Shown one piece after another: positions 22,180-34,889 of a DNA stretch of 64,000 nt; the stretch's first letter is position 1; every line of letters begins with the position of its first letter. This DNA is from Aselliscus stoliczkanus (taxonomy: Eukaryota > Chordata > Mammalia > Chiroptera > Hipposideridae). Under the pieces are notes generated by a model, which made no database searches, was not told the origin of the DNA, and was given only the letters and a program-made list of their open reading frames with translations. The DNA lies in NCBI GenBank assembly GCA_033961575.1, contig CM066735.1, forward strand, positions 34,987,501 to 35,051,500, in the 5' to 3' direction. The position numbers were made by a program, and so were the translations under genes.

Positions 22180-23360
22180 TACATACTCAGAAGTTGAAGC
22201 CTAACCATTCTATGGATTCGGGGTCCTGCTACGCTGAGCAAGAGGCAGACACAGGCCCCAAATCCATTTATTAACATACAACAATGTATTCATGAGGCTT
22301 GATATCAGGGTCCTTCCTTGAGAACATGCAGACTCTAGTTCCTTCAAAGGCTGTGCAGTGTTTTTAGTTCACATTTGGAGAAAAGAGAAGGGTTCTAAGT
22401 ATCTATCATAGTGGCCTTAGTCTGCCCTACAACTCCCAGCCCTATAGTTTTCTTGGTTTACAAATCTAGCAGAAACTCCTGGGGGGGGAGGGGTGGTGGG
22501 CAGGGGTCTTGAGGAGGGGCATCAAGGTTAGCTTAAAAGTGTCCTACGATTAGATTATTTTTATTGGTATTATTCTGTTCTTCTTTGCCTCTGGTAAATA
22601 ACTGCCTCAGCCATCTGAGAATTTTATTATTTTTGTTGAAATTAGGAAACTGTTCAGTTGTATAATCTCTCACCTACATCCTCAGACTACACATAAGAAG
22701 TACTAAAGGTATGTTTTCTCATAGTGCTACTTCCCTCACCAATACAATTTTCAGAAAGGATCCTAAGCAGACTCTCAAGGGACTTGGTAGGCTATGATTG
22801 AATAGGATTCACACAATACATCTCCTCTAATGTTTCTAGCTCTTTTTATTTCCATTACATAATACAAATTCACTTTTAGCATTCAAATTCAATTTTACCA
22901 TAGATGAACCTGAGGTTCAAGCACTACTTGACCAAACAAGTGAATGTCAAGCCATTTACAAATCCAATTGCAACTGGCCAATTTATCCACAAATATGGCC
23001 TGATTTAATATACTCAGAATAGTTCCCCAATATAGTCTATATATATACTTGCAATTCTTTTGGTGTTTGGGGCATTTGGAGAGGTGCCAAATACATAGTA
23101 TGAAACTGTTGGTACCTATTTTTAGTCAGACAGCAAACTGGTTTCCTCCATGTTTAGGGGTCTTGCTTTGAGAAGCAACTGAACTCTTCTTTTGTGAAAG
23201 TAGTACTACTTCAAAAAGGCAATTTATGAAAAGCTGATATGAGCATATAATATTCATTGTTCCCTAATTTACCAATTAGGAAATTGACTCCATTATTCTT
23301 GGGACAGAGGTTTTAAGTTCAGCAAACTATAGGACTGGACTATGTAAAATTTCGTTATAT
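22180..23360. other. Unassigned sequence, partly GC-richer
   Basis: No gene recognised. A G-run at 22481-22509 stands out. The stretch 22200-22550 has the mixed composition of an old LTR, but I could not identify one. Confidence 0.35.
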
Positions 23361-23368
23361 CAGTTATA

Positions 23369-23660
23369 CTGGCTTAGTCTGTTCAGGCTAATATAACAAA
23401 ATATCTTAGCTTAAACAGCAAACATTTATTTTTCACAGTTCTGGAGTTTAAGAGGTCCACAATCAAGGTGTTAGCCTATTTGATATCTGGCGAGACATGA
23501 TTTTAGTGCAAGATATGGTTCTATATTTACCTCACTGCTGATTAAAACTTTTCTGTATTGATGTGACAAGAGGCTCAAGCCGAAGTTCTTTATCACTTAG
23601 CTCTCCATATTTCCAACCTAAAACCCAATCCTCACCATCCACACTATTTTAGAGAAATTT
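23369..23660 (-). repeat. MaLR-type LTR fragment, inverted
   Basis: CTTAGTCTGTTCAGGCTAAT, AACAAAATATCTTAGCTTAA, CAGCAAACATTTATTTTTCA, CAGTTCTGGAGTTTAAGAGG and CACAATCAAGGTGTTAGCCT are the inverted 3' half of an MLT1/MST-like LTR. The distal part is strongly decayed. Confidence 0.7.
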
Positions 23661-23664
23661 GATT

Positions 23665-24005
23665 TTTTTCTTTCGAAGTAGGGAGGGTGGCCATCTTGCC
23701 AATAGTTTAGAGCCTACTTTTACACTAGGTTTACACAAACTGCAATAATGTTAGCTGCTTCATTAGCCAGAATGTGCTTCATTCAGATATGATGGTGTCC
23801 TTAATGTTGATCTAACAGGATTTCGTAACTATCTGGTACAGTGTTGCTGTATTATTTCCCTTTGGCCATATTATATCCCAGTTATATCTGCTAAAGAAGT
23901 GTACAATAAACAGATGATTGTAGCAGAAACAAAAAGCATTTGCTTGAACCAGGAAACTAGGTGGTGATATTTACCCTTTGCTGTGGTTAGTACAATAATT
24001 ATTGT
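23665..24005. other. Unassigned sequence
   Basis: No gene or repeat recognised. Confidence 0.4.
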
Positions 24006-24009
24006 CTAT

Positions 24010-24450
24010 TATATCAGCAAGATGCGGATCCCAAAGTGGCCAATGCTACCATCAAGAATAAGAATGGTGTTCTGCTTTCAAAGCTGGCATTAATGACAAG
24101 TCTCCCATTGTGGTCCTAGTAGAGAACTGGTCATAGAACTATAACCTGTGTGCATTCTGAGCAGCAGAAAATCTGCTGTGCCTGATGTTGCCAGCACCAC
24201 ACAAGTACCTGATGAATGCCAAGCTTGCCTGTGCTTCCTGGTACCTAAGTGAAGAAAGGGCAATGAGAGAATTTCCAGGGCCACATGAACACGTCATTGT
24301 CCTGGATAAGAATTATAAAACCATTGGATTAGATATTGCTGGGAGAAAGAATCTAAGAGAAGAGTATTATTTTGTCTACTGCATTTATACTATTTTCTTA
24401 TTTCTGTTCTATGAACTGTTACATTGTGACCCTTAACTGTCAATAAATAT
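24010..24450 (+). other. Less AT-rich patch with a 83-codon frame, unidentified
   Basis: A plus-strand frame at 24185-24436 reads LMNAKLACASWYLSEERAMR and then EHVIVLDKNYKTIGLDIAGR. Upstream text in other frames also looks mildly coding-like (GCCAATGCTACCATCAAGAA). No intron signals, poly(A) tail or TSD were found. It could be a small retropseudogene fragment or chance. I do not recognise a family. Confidence 0.2.
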
Positions 24451-24454
24451 AATA

Positions 24455-25090
24455 GTTCCATTTTAGATGGTAAATGTAATGAAAAGCTCTAGACCTCATC
24501 CCAGAGATTTTGATTAAGAGTTGGGTAGATGCTATGAATGTAGAGCTCAACACTTCTGATTTTGGTGTCTTTTCTATAGATTTTATGTTGAGAAATATAG
24601 CATTTAGTGCATTATGCTTATTAATCAGTGAATATAGGCTAAAGATTTCAGACAAAATTGTAGGTGTGGTCCACTTATTTGAGGGATTTCTTATTAAAAT
24701 ATTTTATTGAAATATGGGTCTTTTGAAATAAATAGAATTAATGAAAAATGCAATTTTAATATTGTTCTGGTGGTAATTAAAACTTTTGCAAAAATATAGC
24801 ATTGATTAAACTTTTAGGTTAAGATTTATATTTTCATAGTTAATAACTAGACAGCTCCAGCATTCTTCAACTGAGGATAAAGAAAAGCTAGCAAATATTT
24901 TTAAATTTGCCCCTTATGGTATAAAATTTAATAGATATCTAGAAAATAATGGGAAAAATACATTATATCCCAGCTTGTATTATTTAGAAAAGAAAAATAT
25001 GCTCATGAAAAATGTTATAAATACAAATATTCTTATTATATGAGACTTAAAATAAAATAAATTAATATTAAAATAATTAGAAAATATATA
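24455..25090. other. Unassigned AT-rich sequence
   Basis: No gene or repeat recognised. Frames of 66-71 codons overlap on opposite strands and have no motif. Confidence 0.4.
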
Positions 25091-25099
25091 AGAAAAAAT

Positions 25100-27447
25100 A
25101 GAAAGAAGCCTACAAAATCCAAATATGACTATTCATTTTCCAAAACCATATAAATAAAAGTGGAGAGAACTTAAACTGCAGTAGCTCATACCTGAAAGGT
25201 AACCAACATAAAGAATTATACAAATGTTAGTTTACATGTAAGCAGAGAGTTAAACCTCCAAAACAATCAGAACCTGTCTGAATTTCATATTCCAGTAGAG
25301 AGCCAGGCAGTGACTGTTAAAAAATCAAGGGTATCAAGGACCTCTAGGGCAGAGCAAAATTAATTCCTCTGGAGAAGTCAGTTCTACTATGACTGTAAAA
25401 CTCAAAACAGAAATGAGAGATGGCAGATCCTTATGCTGGCATCTGGGTACTACAGTGAAACAGGTTTTAAATTGCCTGTGACTAGCAGTAACACTCTCAG
25501 AAAGGCCTCACTGCTGGAAAACATTTTGAATGGGAAAACATTTAGAATGAGAAAGTAAGTCCTGAGACAAGAGAAAATTATAGAATCAGAAGTCACCCCT
25601 CTTAAAAAAACAAAACAAAACAAACTAACAAACAAACAAACAAACAAAATCCTCATTTTGCTGTGCCAGCAAGAAAGGGTCATCTGAATGGAGAATCCTA
25701 GAAAGCCACTCAGTTGGATTCCTCAAGCCTCCTTCAATGGAGACATATCTGTTATTGTCAGTTCAGAAAATTTCAAAATGTCATAAAATGAACAGAAAAG
25801 AAACATCAGGAAAACCCCAAAAAGAGTTACTATAAGAATAAAACACAGACAGAATTAAAACTTTATATCTGAGTAAAATACTTGTAATAGATCAAGCATA
25901 AAGTTGACAAAAACTGTAACTTAACGTACTCAATATGAATAAATAACATTGAACTTCATTTGTAGACATGAAGGAATTCTGTAAGTCAAAAAATTAGTAT
26001 AACAATGGAAAGAAAAAAAGTTAGAAAATAAACTCAGTAAAGAATGAGAAAAGTGATATTATCTTATAAGTAATGATTAAATTAATATGTCTAAAGGAAA
26101 ATTAAATTTACCAAATATATAAGAGATATTAAGAAATGAAAATAAAATAAAAAAGGAAGTATATGGATCAGAACATATAGATGTAGAAGACAGACAAATT
26201 CTGACATATTTATAATTGAAATCTCAAAAAGAGAAAAATAGGACATGAAAGAGAATTAGTATTTTAAACTACGATCCAAGAAAATCCTGAAATTGAAACT
26301 CCTGAAACTACTAATGGAACAGACCTTATGAATACCTGGAGAAATTGACAGAACAATCAACTTTGCAACATATTTTTGTATGAAGTAAACATACCACATT
26401 ATAATCTAAGATAAAAAATAAGGTTGTGACAAAGTTTACATGTCATATTTTATGCCAAAAAGTGGGAACAGAAGAAAATGAGAAAATTGGAAAGTAGAAA
26501 AAAATTACTGATTGTTGAATAGGTGATAGTCAAATCAACTAGTAGAGCTTAACTAAGGAGAACAAAAAGAGAGTTAGTTAGTAGATGAGAGTTAAATAAT
26601 TTCTTTTCAAGCCTAAACAAACTAGTAGAAGCTTGGGAAAAAAAGCTAAAGGGGAAAAAAAGGAATGAAGGATATTATAAAAGATATTAAAAAGAAAATA
26701 ACTGCTATAAAATAATAAAGCTCATCATTAGTTCTAAAATAAATACAAAAAAACAAAACAAAACAAAGTGATATACCGCCTAGAAAAAAGTCTGTCTTTC
26801 TCTCCCCCTCCTTTCCCTCCCATATATATCAAATATAAAATAATAGGCACAGTGAGTATAAAACAATATGGTAGTAGGAGTGTGGACACATTAGACATAT
26901 CAGTAAATAAAAATAGCTTTAAAAAATAATAAAAGGAAAAGCTAATAAAAGATCAGTCAGATGTGTGCTTCCAGAGTAAAACCTGGGAAACACCTATTTA
27001 AAAAATGTGACTCAGAAATGACACAGAGGGTGAGAGGGAGGGAGGAAAAGAGAGACAAAAGGGCTGAGGAGCAGAGACACGAGGCAAATGGAAACACTAA
27101 GCAAGGAGGATTGTGGTCTTATATCAAACAGTGTAGGATTCAGGGATCAATACATTAAAGTAGACAAAGAAGCTTCATTATGATGCAAAATGATACCATT
27201 AACAAATATTTAACAGGTATAAATACCTATGTACCACGTAACACAGTGATTTTTTTTTTATTGTATAACCTAAAGCACATGCAAAGAGAAATAGAAGAAA
27301 AACACTAGGAAAGTTCAATATTTCTCTCAAGTTTGTGTTAATCTAGTTCAAGTGGACACATAAGTAAATAAGCATATAGAAGTTCTAATCATCTTATCAA
27401 CATCTAAAGGATAGATAATATGGAGAAATATCAAATATTATACTCTG
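25100..27447 (+). repeat. Old L1 (L1M-type) 5' and ORF1/ORF2-proximal sequence
   Basis: A long, A-rich, plus-strand run follows the style and order of an ancient L1 5' portion. Examples are GGCAGAGCAAAATTAATTCC (25350s), AGGAAAACCCCAAAAAGAGT (25809), AAGACATGAAGGAATTCTGT-like text (25965-25983), ATGGAACAGACCTTATGAAT (26313), and around 27170-27240 an AAGAAGCTTCATTATGATGC...ATAAATACCTATGTACCACG passage. It is heavily decayed, so its limits are approximate and unrelated segments may be mixed in. (CAAA)n runs lie at 25610-25650. Confidence 0.45.
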
Positions 27448-27555
27448 GGGCCGGCTGAGTGGCGTGGTGGTTAACAGCTGTCTTGGGAAGCCAGCACCCC
27501 AGTTCGGGTCCCACATATGAGGGCCAGTGACACTGCCCTCAAAAAAAAAAAAAAT
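27448..27555 (+). mobile_element. RHIN-type SINE, perfect 17 bp TSD
   Basis: Starts GGGGCCGGCTGAGTGGCG and ends CAGTGACACTGCCCTC plus an A tail of about 14. The A box carries GGTTAACAG instead of GGTTAAGCG. B box GTTCGGGTCCC. The duplicated target TCAAATATTATACTCTG at 27431-27447 is repeated exactly at 27556-27572, so this is a young insertion inside the old L1. Confidence 0.93.
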
Positions 27556-27572
27556 TCAAATATTATACTCTG

Positions 27573-27780
27573 ATATAAAAACATGTTGTTTTATGTCAAA
27601 AGCAAATGAAACATTAAATATATTACAATATTAAAGACAGAAGGCAAATAAGTTTAACATAATGAACTTATAGTAAATAATACTCTTTAATCAGGATTTA
27701 ACAAGACTGGAGATCACTAACAAAATTGAAAATATCCTTCACCTTGAATTTTTAAATTTTTGCTGGTTAGGTTTTTCATG
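27573..27780. other. Unassigned sequence after the SINE
   Basis: May continue the old L1. No gene recognised. Confidence 0.35.
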
Positions 27781-27785
27781 GTTCT

Positions 27786-27915
27786 AGGAACTGAATGATT
27801 GTGTCCCCATAAAATTCATGTGTAGAATGAATTTTACCATCACCTAGGCAATGGTACTGGGAGATGGATATGCTGGGGGGTGATTATTATATCATGAGAG
27901 CAGAGCTCTCCCATG
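27786..27915 (+). repeat. MST/THE1-type LTR fragment
   Basis: GAACTGAATGATTGTGTCCC, CATAAAATTCATGTGTAGAA, CAATGGTACTGGGAGATGGA, GGGGTGATTATTATATCATG and AGCAGAGCTCTCCCATGTGA follow the first third of a plus-strand MaLR LTR. The 3' part is missing or unrecognisable. Confidence 0.6.
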
Positions 27916-27919
27916 TGAC

Positions 27920-28640
27920 ACACAACTATTTCCACCACATTTTATTCATTATAAGCCAACCATTGAGTCAGTGTCCACATGAAGGAGAGGGAATTTAAGT
28001 TCCATCTATTGATGGAAAGAATCAGATAATTTTTGGACAAATTTTAAAACAACTACAAGGCAGAAAGTAGCATTTTTTTCAAGTATTCTGGGCAAATAGA
28101 ATGCTATGGCAGGAATGTTATGGGTACCTCTCGAGATATAGTGATAGGATCATACGGACCAGAGTTTACTTAGGTTAGGAGGTGCCATATTGATAAGCGG
28201 ACTTTGAAACTAGACAGGAGAATTTCATGGTGGGCAATTAAAATGAGCACTAAAAAATAAACATTATTTCTCTCAGTTCAAGCTGTTAAAAAGATTGCAA
28301 GTCTCTGAGAGCATTTCAGCTTGTTTGTTTAGGGAATATTCAGCTCATGGTTGAGAAGAACATACATACGTTTTCTTTTTCTCATCTTAGGTTTCTCTGA
28401 AGCTCAAATGCATCGTTGAATAAAAGATAAACATACAGAAAAAAAGAATACAAGTAAAACACACAGAAAATGATATTAAGTACTCTGTTGAGATAAATAA
28501 TGTAAATTTTGATACAGTCTATCTCACATGATTCATTTCTCCAACAAGTTTCATGTGAATAGTGAAACAGCCATGATTGTATGACATGAGCAAAAATAGT
28601 ACAATGACTACTAATACACATGGATAATAATTATGATAAC
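27920..28640. other. Unassigned sequence
   Basis: No gene or repeat recognised. Confidence 0.4.
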
Positions 28641-28649
28641 ACTAGAGAT

Positions 28650-28785
28650 AATGTAATATACTGAGCTGAATACTTTGTGCTTGATACTTGGATAAGTGAT
28701 TTATATGCATTGCTTCATCTAATTATCCGCCAAATCACATGAGATTGATGCAACACAGAAGCAGTTATTTTCCTTAGGAGAATTA
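28650..28785 (-). repeat. MIR-type SINE fragment, inverted
   Basis: ACTTTGTGCTTGATACTTGG, TTTATATGCATTGCTTCATC and TAATTATCCGCCAAATCACA then GCAGTTATTTTCCTTAGGAG are a degraded inverted MIR. Confidence 0.5.
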
Positions 28786-28789
28786 CTTT

Positions 28790-29765
28790 CTGGACTAAGT
28801 TAATATACATTGATATGAATCAAACTCCCCTGAAATTTGTGTGAGCACTGGGTTTTCTGATTTATTTTCTATTTACTCATTAATGTTTTAATTGATTTAA
28901 GGCTTCCTAATTATGTTTCCTAACTAAGGTTTCCTAATTATTAAGCATTATCTAGCTTTTAAATTTACCAAATCTTCTTTTAAAAAAACAAACAAAACCA
29001 AAAAAAAAACAAAACCAAAACAGATATCCACTGTTTCAGGCAGTTAAAAATAACACAAATATGCAAAAGTTTAATGAGTAAAGATATTTTAGTTTTCTAA
29101 TGTTTGAACTGTGTACTATTAACCTATGACTCAACTCAGATCTAGTTTTCCCTACATAGATTAAATTTATTTTTCTTACTGTTTTCAATTCATTGACTGA
29201 GGCCTAGCTGTTTTATCTAAAACAATAATAATGCCATTTTTAAAATGATTAGTCTTTCTTCAATTCTACAATATATAACATATATGAAAACCTTTATAAA
29301 CTTAAAATATTAGTCAAATGTAAAGTACTGTCAAGGTATTAGTCCATCCTTGCCATGACACAACTGAGGACATTTTTTTTTCAATATAATTTTTCTTGTG
29401 ATTGGAAGAATATATGCTAAGTATAAACTTCAGAAAACACAAAAAAAGGGACTGAACTAAAAAATGCCTAGAAATATCAAAGTTAACAATCTCCTATATG
29501 TTTCTGATTATATCCATAAGTATGTACAAATATATATCAGTTATACAGATATATATGGTTTTGGTAAATAAATTCATACTATATAACATTATTTCATTTA
29601 AGGTTTTTATAGAAAATATTTTCCAGTACTGTTAAATATTTTTCCAAAACATAATTTTAAAAACTGTATGGTATTCTCAAAAACATATATATTAGCTTTA
29701 ATGTAATTATTTCCCTACTGTTGAAATTATCATTGATGAAGACATCATTTTAAACACACAAACAC
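28790..29765. other. Unassigned AT-rich sequence
   Basis: No gene recognised. An A-rich CAAAA tract lies at 28981-29023. Confidence 0.4.
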
Positions 29766-29766
29766 A

Positions 29767-29770
<4 letters not shown>

Positions 29771-29824
<54 letters not shown>
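29771..29824. repeat. (AT)n microsatellite joined to a SINE tail
   Basis: About 27 uninterrupted AT units, bounded by an ACACAC run on the left and by the poly(T) (tail) of the minus-strand SINE on the right. Confidence 0.97.
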
Positions 29825-29833
<9 letters not shown>

Positions 29834-29926
29834 GGGCAGTGTCACTGGCCCTCATATGTGGGACCCAAACTGGGGCCACTGGCTTCTCAAGCCAGCGCTT
29901 AACCACCGCACCACTTGGCCAGCCCC
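29825..29926 (-). mobile_element. RHIN-type SINE, inverted
   Basis: Poly(T) then AGGGCAGTGTCACTGGCCCT... to ...CTTGGCCAGCCCC, the inverted unit with a B box (GTTTGGGTCCC on its own strand) and a stem altered by one substitution (GGCTTCTCAAGCC). The tail side has become an (AT)n repeat, so no TSD can be read with confidence. Confidence 0.88.
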
Positions 29927-30247
29927 ACAAAATATATTTTAAAAGAATTCAAAGTGTTGATATATGAGTACGTGGGAGGTCTTCTTACTGTATATATTCC
30001 TCAAGAGAATTCATCAGTCTTCTTTGAGATTGGTATTATAGTTCCCCATGTTTCTGTTTTTCACTGGGAAACGTTTTAATATCTAGCAATTATAATAGTG
30101 CTACAATAGTACTTAAAGCATTTAATCACACATGATTCTACTCTTTTCGCCCAGCTATATCTGAGTTAACTTGGTCAGGGAAAAAAAAAAAAAGTTTGTT
30201 CTCGGTATGGCTGCAATAAAACTAGTGAAAAAGAAAAAAAAAGTAAT

Positions 30248-30356
30248 TGGTCCGGCCGAGTGGCACGGTGGTTAAGAGCTGGTTTTGGGAAGCCAGCGGC
30301 CCCGGTTCGATCCCATATATGAGGGCCAGTGACACTGCCCTCAAAAAAAAAAAAAA
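30248..30356 (+). mobile_element. RHIN-type SINE
   Basis: Starts GTCCGGCCGAGTGGCACG and ends CAGTGACACTGCCCTC plus 14 A. B box GGTTCGATCCC, one base shorter than some siblings. An A-run followed by AGTAAT precedes (to about 30246) and follows it, giving a plausible TSD in low-complexity DNA. Confidence 0.87.
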
Positions 30357-30359
30357 GTA

Positions 30360-31425
30360 ATAAAAAAGATCAGGTAGAAAGGGCCTGGGAAGTGCAATAG
30401 AAATTGTAACTGGATTCAAAGGACTGGTTGCCACTCCCTTTTGAGCAATTAAGTAGTGTTTCATCCTGGAGATAGTCACTTAAATTCTCTACACCCCTGG
30501 CTCCTCCTCTTATAGTTTATCTCAAAGAAAAATTTTCACTCTGAAATTTTTAATTTTATCCTTAGAGAGAATAAATGTCTCAGTTGATGTAATCTTGTTT
30601 CTAAGTGACATCTCTGAAGCCAGGTAAAAATTATACAGATGAATTTCATATACTTGGATAACTTTACCAGTGAGGTTTTCATAATTAGAGTCTGAGTTAC
30701 TTGAGATGACCTGTTGTCATATGTGGTGAGAGTTCAGAGGATTTTTCTAAATTTTTCTTTACAATTAACTTTTTTACCCCTGCACGAAGCAACACATTTT
30801 TGTAAAATATGCAATAAATATTCTTATTCACATTCACTTATTTTTATATGAATATTAGAATTACATTTTTATCTCTAAAATAGTCCATTTATATTGATTT
30901 GAAGTGTGTTAGAAATTGATTACCAATTAATTTGTGAAGAATTTATGTTATTATAATGTTGAATCCCATATTGGTAGAATTTAAAAATTCCTCTGGCAAA
31001 CAGTCTCTTAGAATCATATTTTCACTTCTTGGTAGATATCTAGGTAAGAAGGGGCTCTTTCTGCCAATGTGGTTTGGAGAAAATAAATGGATAGAACGAG
31101 CCCAGCTAATTGTTTATAAGTGAAGAAATGAGAGGAGCTTGTCCTAACATATTAAAATATATTCCTACAATATTAAGCCAGCATATATTGGCCCTTGAAT
31201 AAAAACTGAGACAAAGGAAACAAATTAGAATGTATAAACCACAAGTCTCACATTAATAGAACAACAATTAGATATTTAAAAATGAAACTGGGGCATTGTT
31301 AGAGACTTGGATCTAAGACAGAGTCATGTGCTCTTTTCTAAACTTTACCAAAATGAATTCAATATGAATCAAATGAATATTTAGTGATTGAAGAAGAGGA
31401 AGACGGATGACAAAGTAGCCTGTGT
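30360..31425. other. Unassigned sequence
   Basis: No gene or repeat recognised. The 85-codon minus frame at 30222-30479 is mostly the SINE read backwards. Confidence 0.4.
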
Positions 31426-31429
31426 CCTG

Positions 31430-32060
31430 TCAACGTTGCCTCCTGAATATTTCCTGATCCACATCCTTCTCTTCACCTCTGTGCCCTTCCCTACCTCCTT
31501 GACTTAACCTGGACCACTGCCTCTCTAACTCACCTCCCTGCTTATCATGTCTAGGATGGGGGTTCTAGAGGAACTGGCCCTGTCACCTCCTACCTAAATG
31601 CTCTTGGAGGGCTCCAATCTCTGCAACACGTGGAATCAGACTCAACCCTGCAGCCTCATCTCTCTCTAGGCCCTAACTCAAGGTTTAGCCTCTGGAATAG
31701 CATATATCTCTCCTGTGCATCTGTATTAACAGAGTTTCCTCCGAGTGGAATAAGTCTCTCCTTCTGCCTCTGACTCCAACTCTTCCTTCAAGACTCAGAT
31801 TCAAGAAGTACCATGTCCTCCAACAAACTCCTCTGACCTCTCCACCACTTGTCCTGAATGGACCAAAGGACTCCTCGTCAGAAATTCACCAAGGACAGCC
31901 CTTTGCCAATTTACCAATTTGCTTTGTCTTGCTCCCTCCCACTCCTTACCTTCGTATTTACCTCTGTATTCCAGGTACCTAACGTAGTGCCCACCACGTG
32001 GCAGAGGTGTCGTAAGTGTTTTGGAACTGAATTCAGTGATATTGATATTGCACTGAACGA
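31430..32060 (+). repeat. L2-type LINE 3' end
   Basis: A pyrimidine-rich, GC-richer block with the L2 order: TTCCTGATCCACATCCTTCT, CTCACCTCCCTGCTTATCAT, CCTCTGGAATAGCATATATC, CTTCCTTCAAGACTCAGATT, GTACCATGTCCTCCAACAAA, and the end CCTAACGTAGTGCCCACCAC. Old and non-coding. Confidence 0.65.
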
Positions 32061-32064
32061 CACA

Positions 32065-32555
32065 CGGGGATGGTGAGGGGATGTCCCACTACCCACCACG
32101 GCACTCCTCCTTCTATGCATACCTTTAACGGGACAAACTCCCCAAACAGGTTTTCTCACTTTCTACACTGCCCCACTCCAGAAATACTCTGACTATGAAA
32201 AAATATTCCTCTGGTGAAAGTGTTATCTGATGGCAGGCAGTCAAGCTATTCTAGACAAACTCCTCAGAAGTGAGTAGTGCTCAACAGCCCTGTCCATCAC
32301 CTCCCCTCCCCTCCTGCATGGAGGCAACCACTGCCCTGAATTTTGTGCTTAATCTTTTCTTTCTTTTATCTATAAATTTACCAATGCATATGCATCACTA
32401 ATATTGTATATGTTTGCATTCTTTTAAATTTCATATTAATGGAAGGGTGTGGTGTGTAAAAAAATATATGAATATTTGTAAAATGTAAAATAAAATACCA
32501 CAATGATCAGGGAAAAATGTATTTTTGTTGTTATTACTATCTATAAATTATTTTC
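32065..32555. other. Unassigned sequence
   Basis: No gene recognised. The 32090-32340 part is CCTCC-rich, and frames on both strands there lack motifs. Confidence 0.35.
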
Positions 32556-32559
32556 TTAG

Positions 32560-33260
32560 CAAGACACCAAATATAAAAAATATATAAAGAATAAAGCTGG
32601 TAGATTTGCCAGCAAAAATATACTATAATCAAAATGCAAGAGGAAAATCAAAAGTAAAATAAATAAAAAAAAAACTAAAGAAAACAAAGTGCATCAGAGC
32701 CAGTACCACAGGTGAAAGGTCTAATTAATGCCTTTAACAAATAAGGAATTTAATGTATCTATATCAACATTTTGTGATAAAAGAAAAATTATAGAAAACG
32801 ATTAATAAGAAAAGAAAACATGTAAAAGGCAAATAAATACACATAACATATTCAACTACACTTGTAAACAAACAAAAAAGTAAATCAAAGAAAAATATGA
32901 GATATTTTTTATTTGCTAAATTTCTATTATAAATGATGTGTAGTAGTCTCATAGGTTACAGTCCAGAAATATAAACTAACCTTTATCATTGAAAGACTTT
33001 AAAGTTTATGGCCTTTGTTTCAGCAATCTACTTCTAGCAACTTATCTTCAGCTAATAATGGGCAAGTGTGTAAAATTGTAGTTAGAAAGATATTGGTGAA
33101 TAATTAGAAGCAATGTAAATGTTTTTCAGTAGGAGACTGATTCAGTTAATCATGGTATACTTAAAGAAAAGCTATATTTGTCAACATGATTGCATTGGAC
33201 TTATATATTCATTAATAAGCAAAATGTATATAATATACATTTGTAATATTTCTGTTTTTT
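32560..33260 (+). repeat. Old L1 ORF2 3'-end fragment
   Basis: A-rich text ends with TCAGCAATCTACTTCTAGCA, AACTTATCTTCAGCTAATAA, and AAATGTTTTTCAGTAGGAGA then TAATCATGGTATACTTAAAG, the usual order of the L1 ORF2 C-terminal part. Very diverged. Confidence 0.5.
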
Positions 33261-33261
33261 A

Positions 33262-34685
33262 TATTTAATTTATTAAGAGCACTGGCCCAGATCCACTTTT
33301 TTTCCCCTAAAGGACATTGCTATAAATGCCACTTTTGGAAAGGCTCAGTTAGTGACTTTATACACACACATACAAATACAATTACAAAAATATACACATA
33401 GATTTTCAGTCACATTTTTTTAGAGTGTAAAGTAGCTGACAAAAATATATATAAACATGTTTAAATTACTGTGATCAGATAAGATAGTCATTTTGAAACA
33501 CAGTAAGTTATAAAAGAAGGAAGTCATTTGTATAATTTAATAAAATATGTATAATTTAGAGCCATTGTAAGAAAATTAGACAAAAATGAATAATTTAAAA
33601 TGTTTATAGATAGACGTGTATATACAGATGTAAACTTTCATATACTACAGCCTGTTAGAAATTTATCCTAGAACTTGAATGAAGATAAACTTCTTTCTGA
33701 TGCTTGTGGAGCTAAATATTTCTTAGATGCTGTTCCAAGTGAGAGTTGGCCTTATAGTAAATTTCACAGCGAGTTGAACATTGTCAATGAGCTAAGTAAT
33801 TGCATGTCCATTTGTATGCCTTCTGACATTTCTTAGGTCCTATGTGGTGGTGTAAACTATATATCTTTTAAAAAGTATTTCTGGACTGGATTTGAAATTC
33901 ACTGATTGTTGTCATATCTGATACCTGAGCCAGCTCCACTAGAGGACCACAAAAAGGATGAGTATAAGATCAGGGCTGTTTGAGGTCCATCTCTTTCAAG
34001 ATGGAAGAGGCAGCAATGTGAGGGCAAAGCCTGGAGAAGACTACATGTATACATAGGAGGCTTTATTTTATTATTATAACTTTTTTAAAAAGTTATCAAA
34101 TATTTGCTACCTAAACCTGCTTTAAGTTATAGTATTAAATTTTTCAAAGGGAATGCAACTACCATGAACGCTATCTTTCCATGTAATCCTTGTAGGTATA
34201 ATGGGCCCACACAGCAGCGGTGCTGTTGCCAATGCCATTTTGCTGGTTGTTTATGCAATATCATATAAGGTGTGTACTCTGAAGGAGGTGTTCTGTACTT
34301 TATGTTGTTCCTTCACTCCTGGATAAATACTTTCTCTCAGTTTTAGTTAGATGCCCAGAAAGTTTCAGGCGAACTCACGGATTATCAGTTCATCCATGTA
34401 TCTAGAAAAACTTACTTTTGTCTCTAGCTGCCAGGACAGCTTATGGTCATGTGGCCTCTGCAGTCAATCTCACAGGGTTCTGCCTTTTGAAGGGTTCCAC
34501 TGGTTCAAAGCTTTGCAGTTGCCATCTTGAAATTCTTAATAGTTTTGAACAAGAGGTCTTACGTTTTTATTTTTCATGGGGTCTTTCAAATTATGTTGTC
34601 TGTTCTGCTTACTCCTTTTAGGAGCCACCTCTGATGATGAAGACCATTGTAATTGAGTTTGTGGGGTCGGAAAATTTTCTAGAGT
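33262..34685. other. Unassigned sequence
   Basis: No gene or repeat recognised with confidence over about 1.4 kb. Confidence 0.4.
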
Positions 34686-34689
34686 CTGA

Positions 34690-34888
34690 ATGCTTTTAAC
34701 TTTTTATTTTGAAATAACTATAGACTCATAGAAGGTTGCAAAATTAGTACAGAGAAGTCAGGTGTGTCCTTCACCCAGCATGCCCCGATGGTAAACCTAG
34801 AGAGCAGTTATCAAAACCCAGAAACTGACATTACTACAATCTATAGGCCTTACTCAGATTGCAACAGTTTTCACATAAACAGACCTTA
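34690..34888 (-). repeat. L1M-type 3' UTR fragment, inverted
   Basis: TTTAACTTTTTATTTTGAAA, GACTCATAGAAGGTTGCAAA, TTAGTACAGAGAAGTCAGGT, CCTTCACCCAGCATGCCCCG and GAAACTGACATTACTACAAT are, from memory, the inverted tail region of old L1 elements. Confidence 0.55.
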
Positions 34889-34889
34889 C

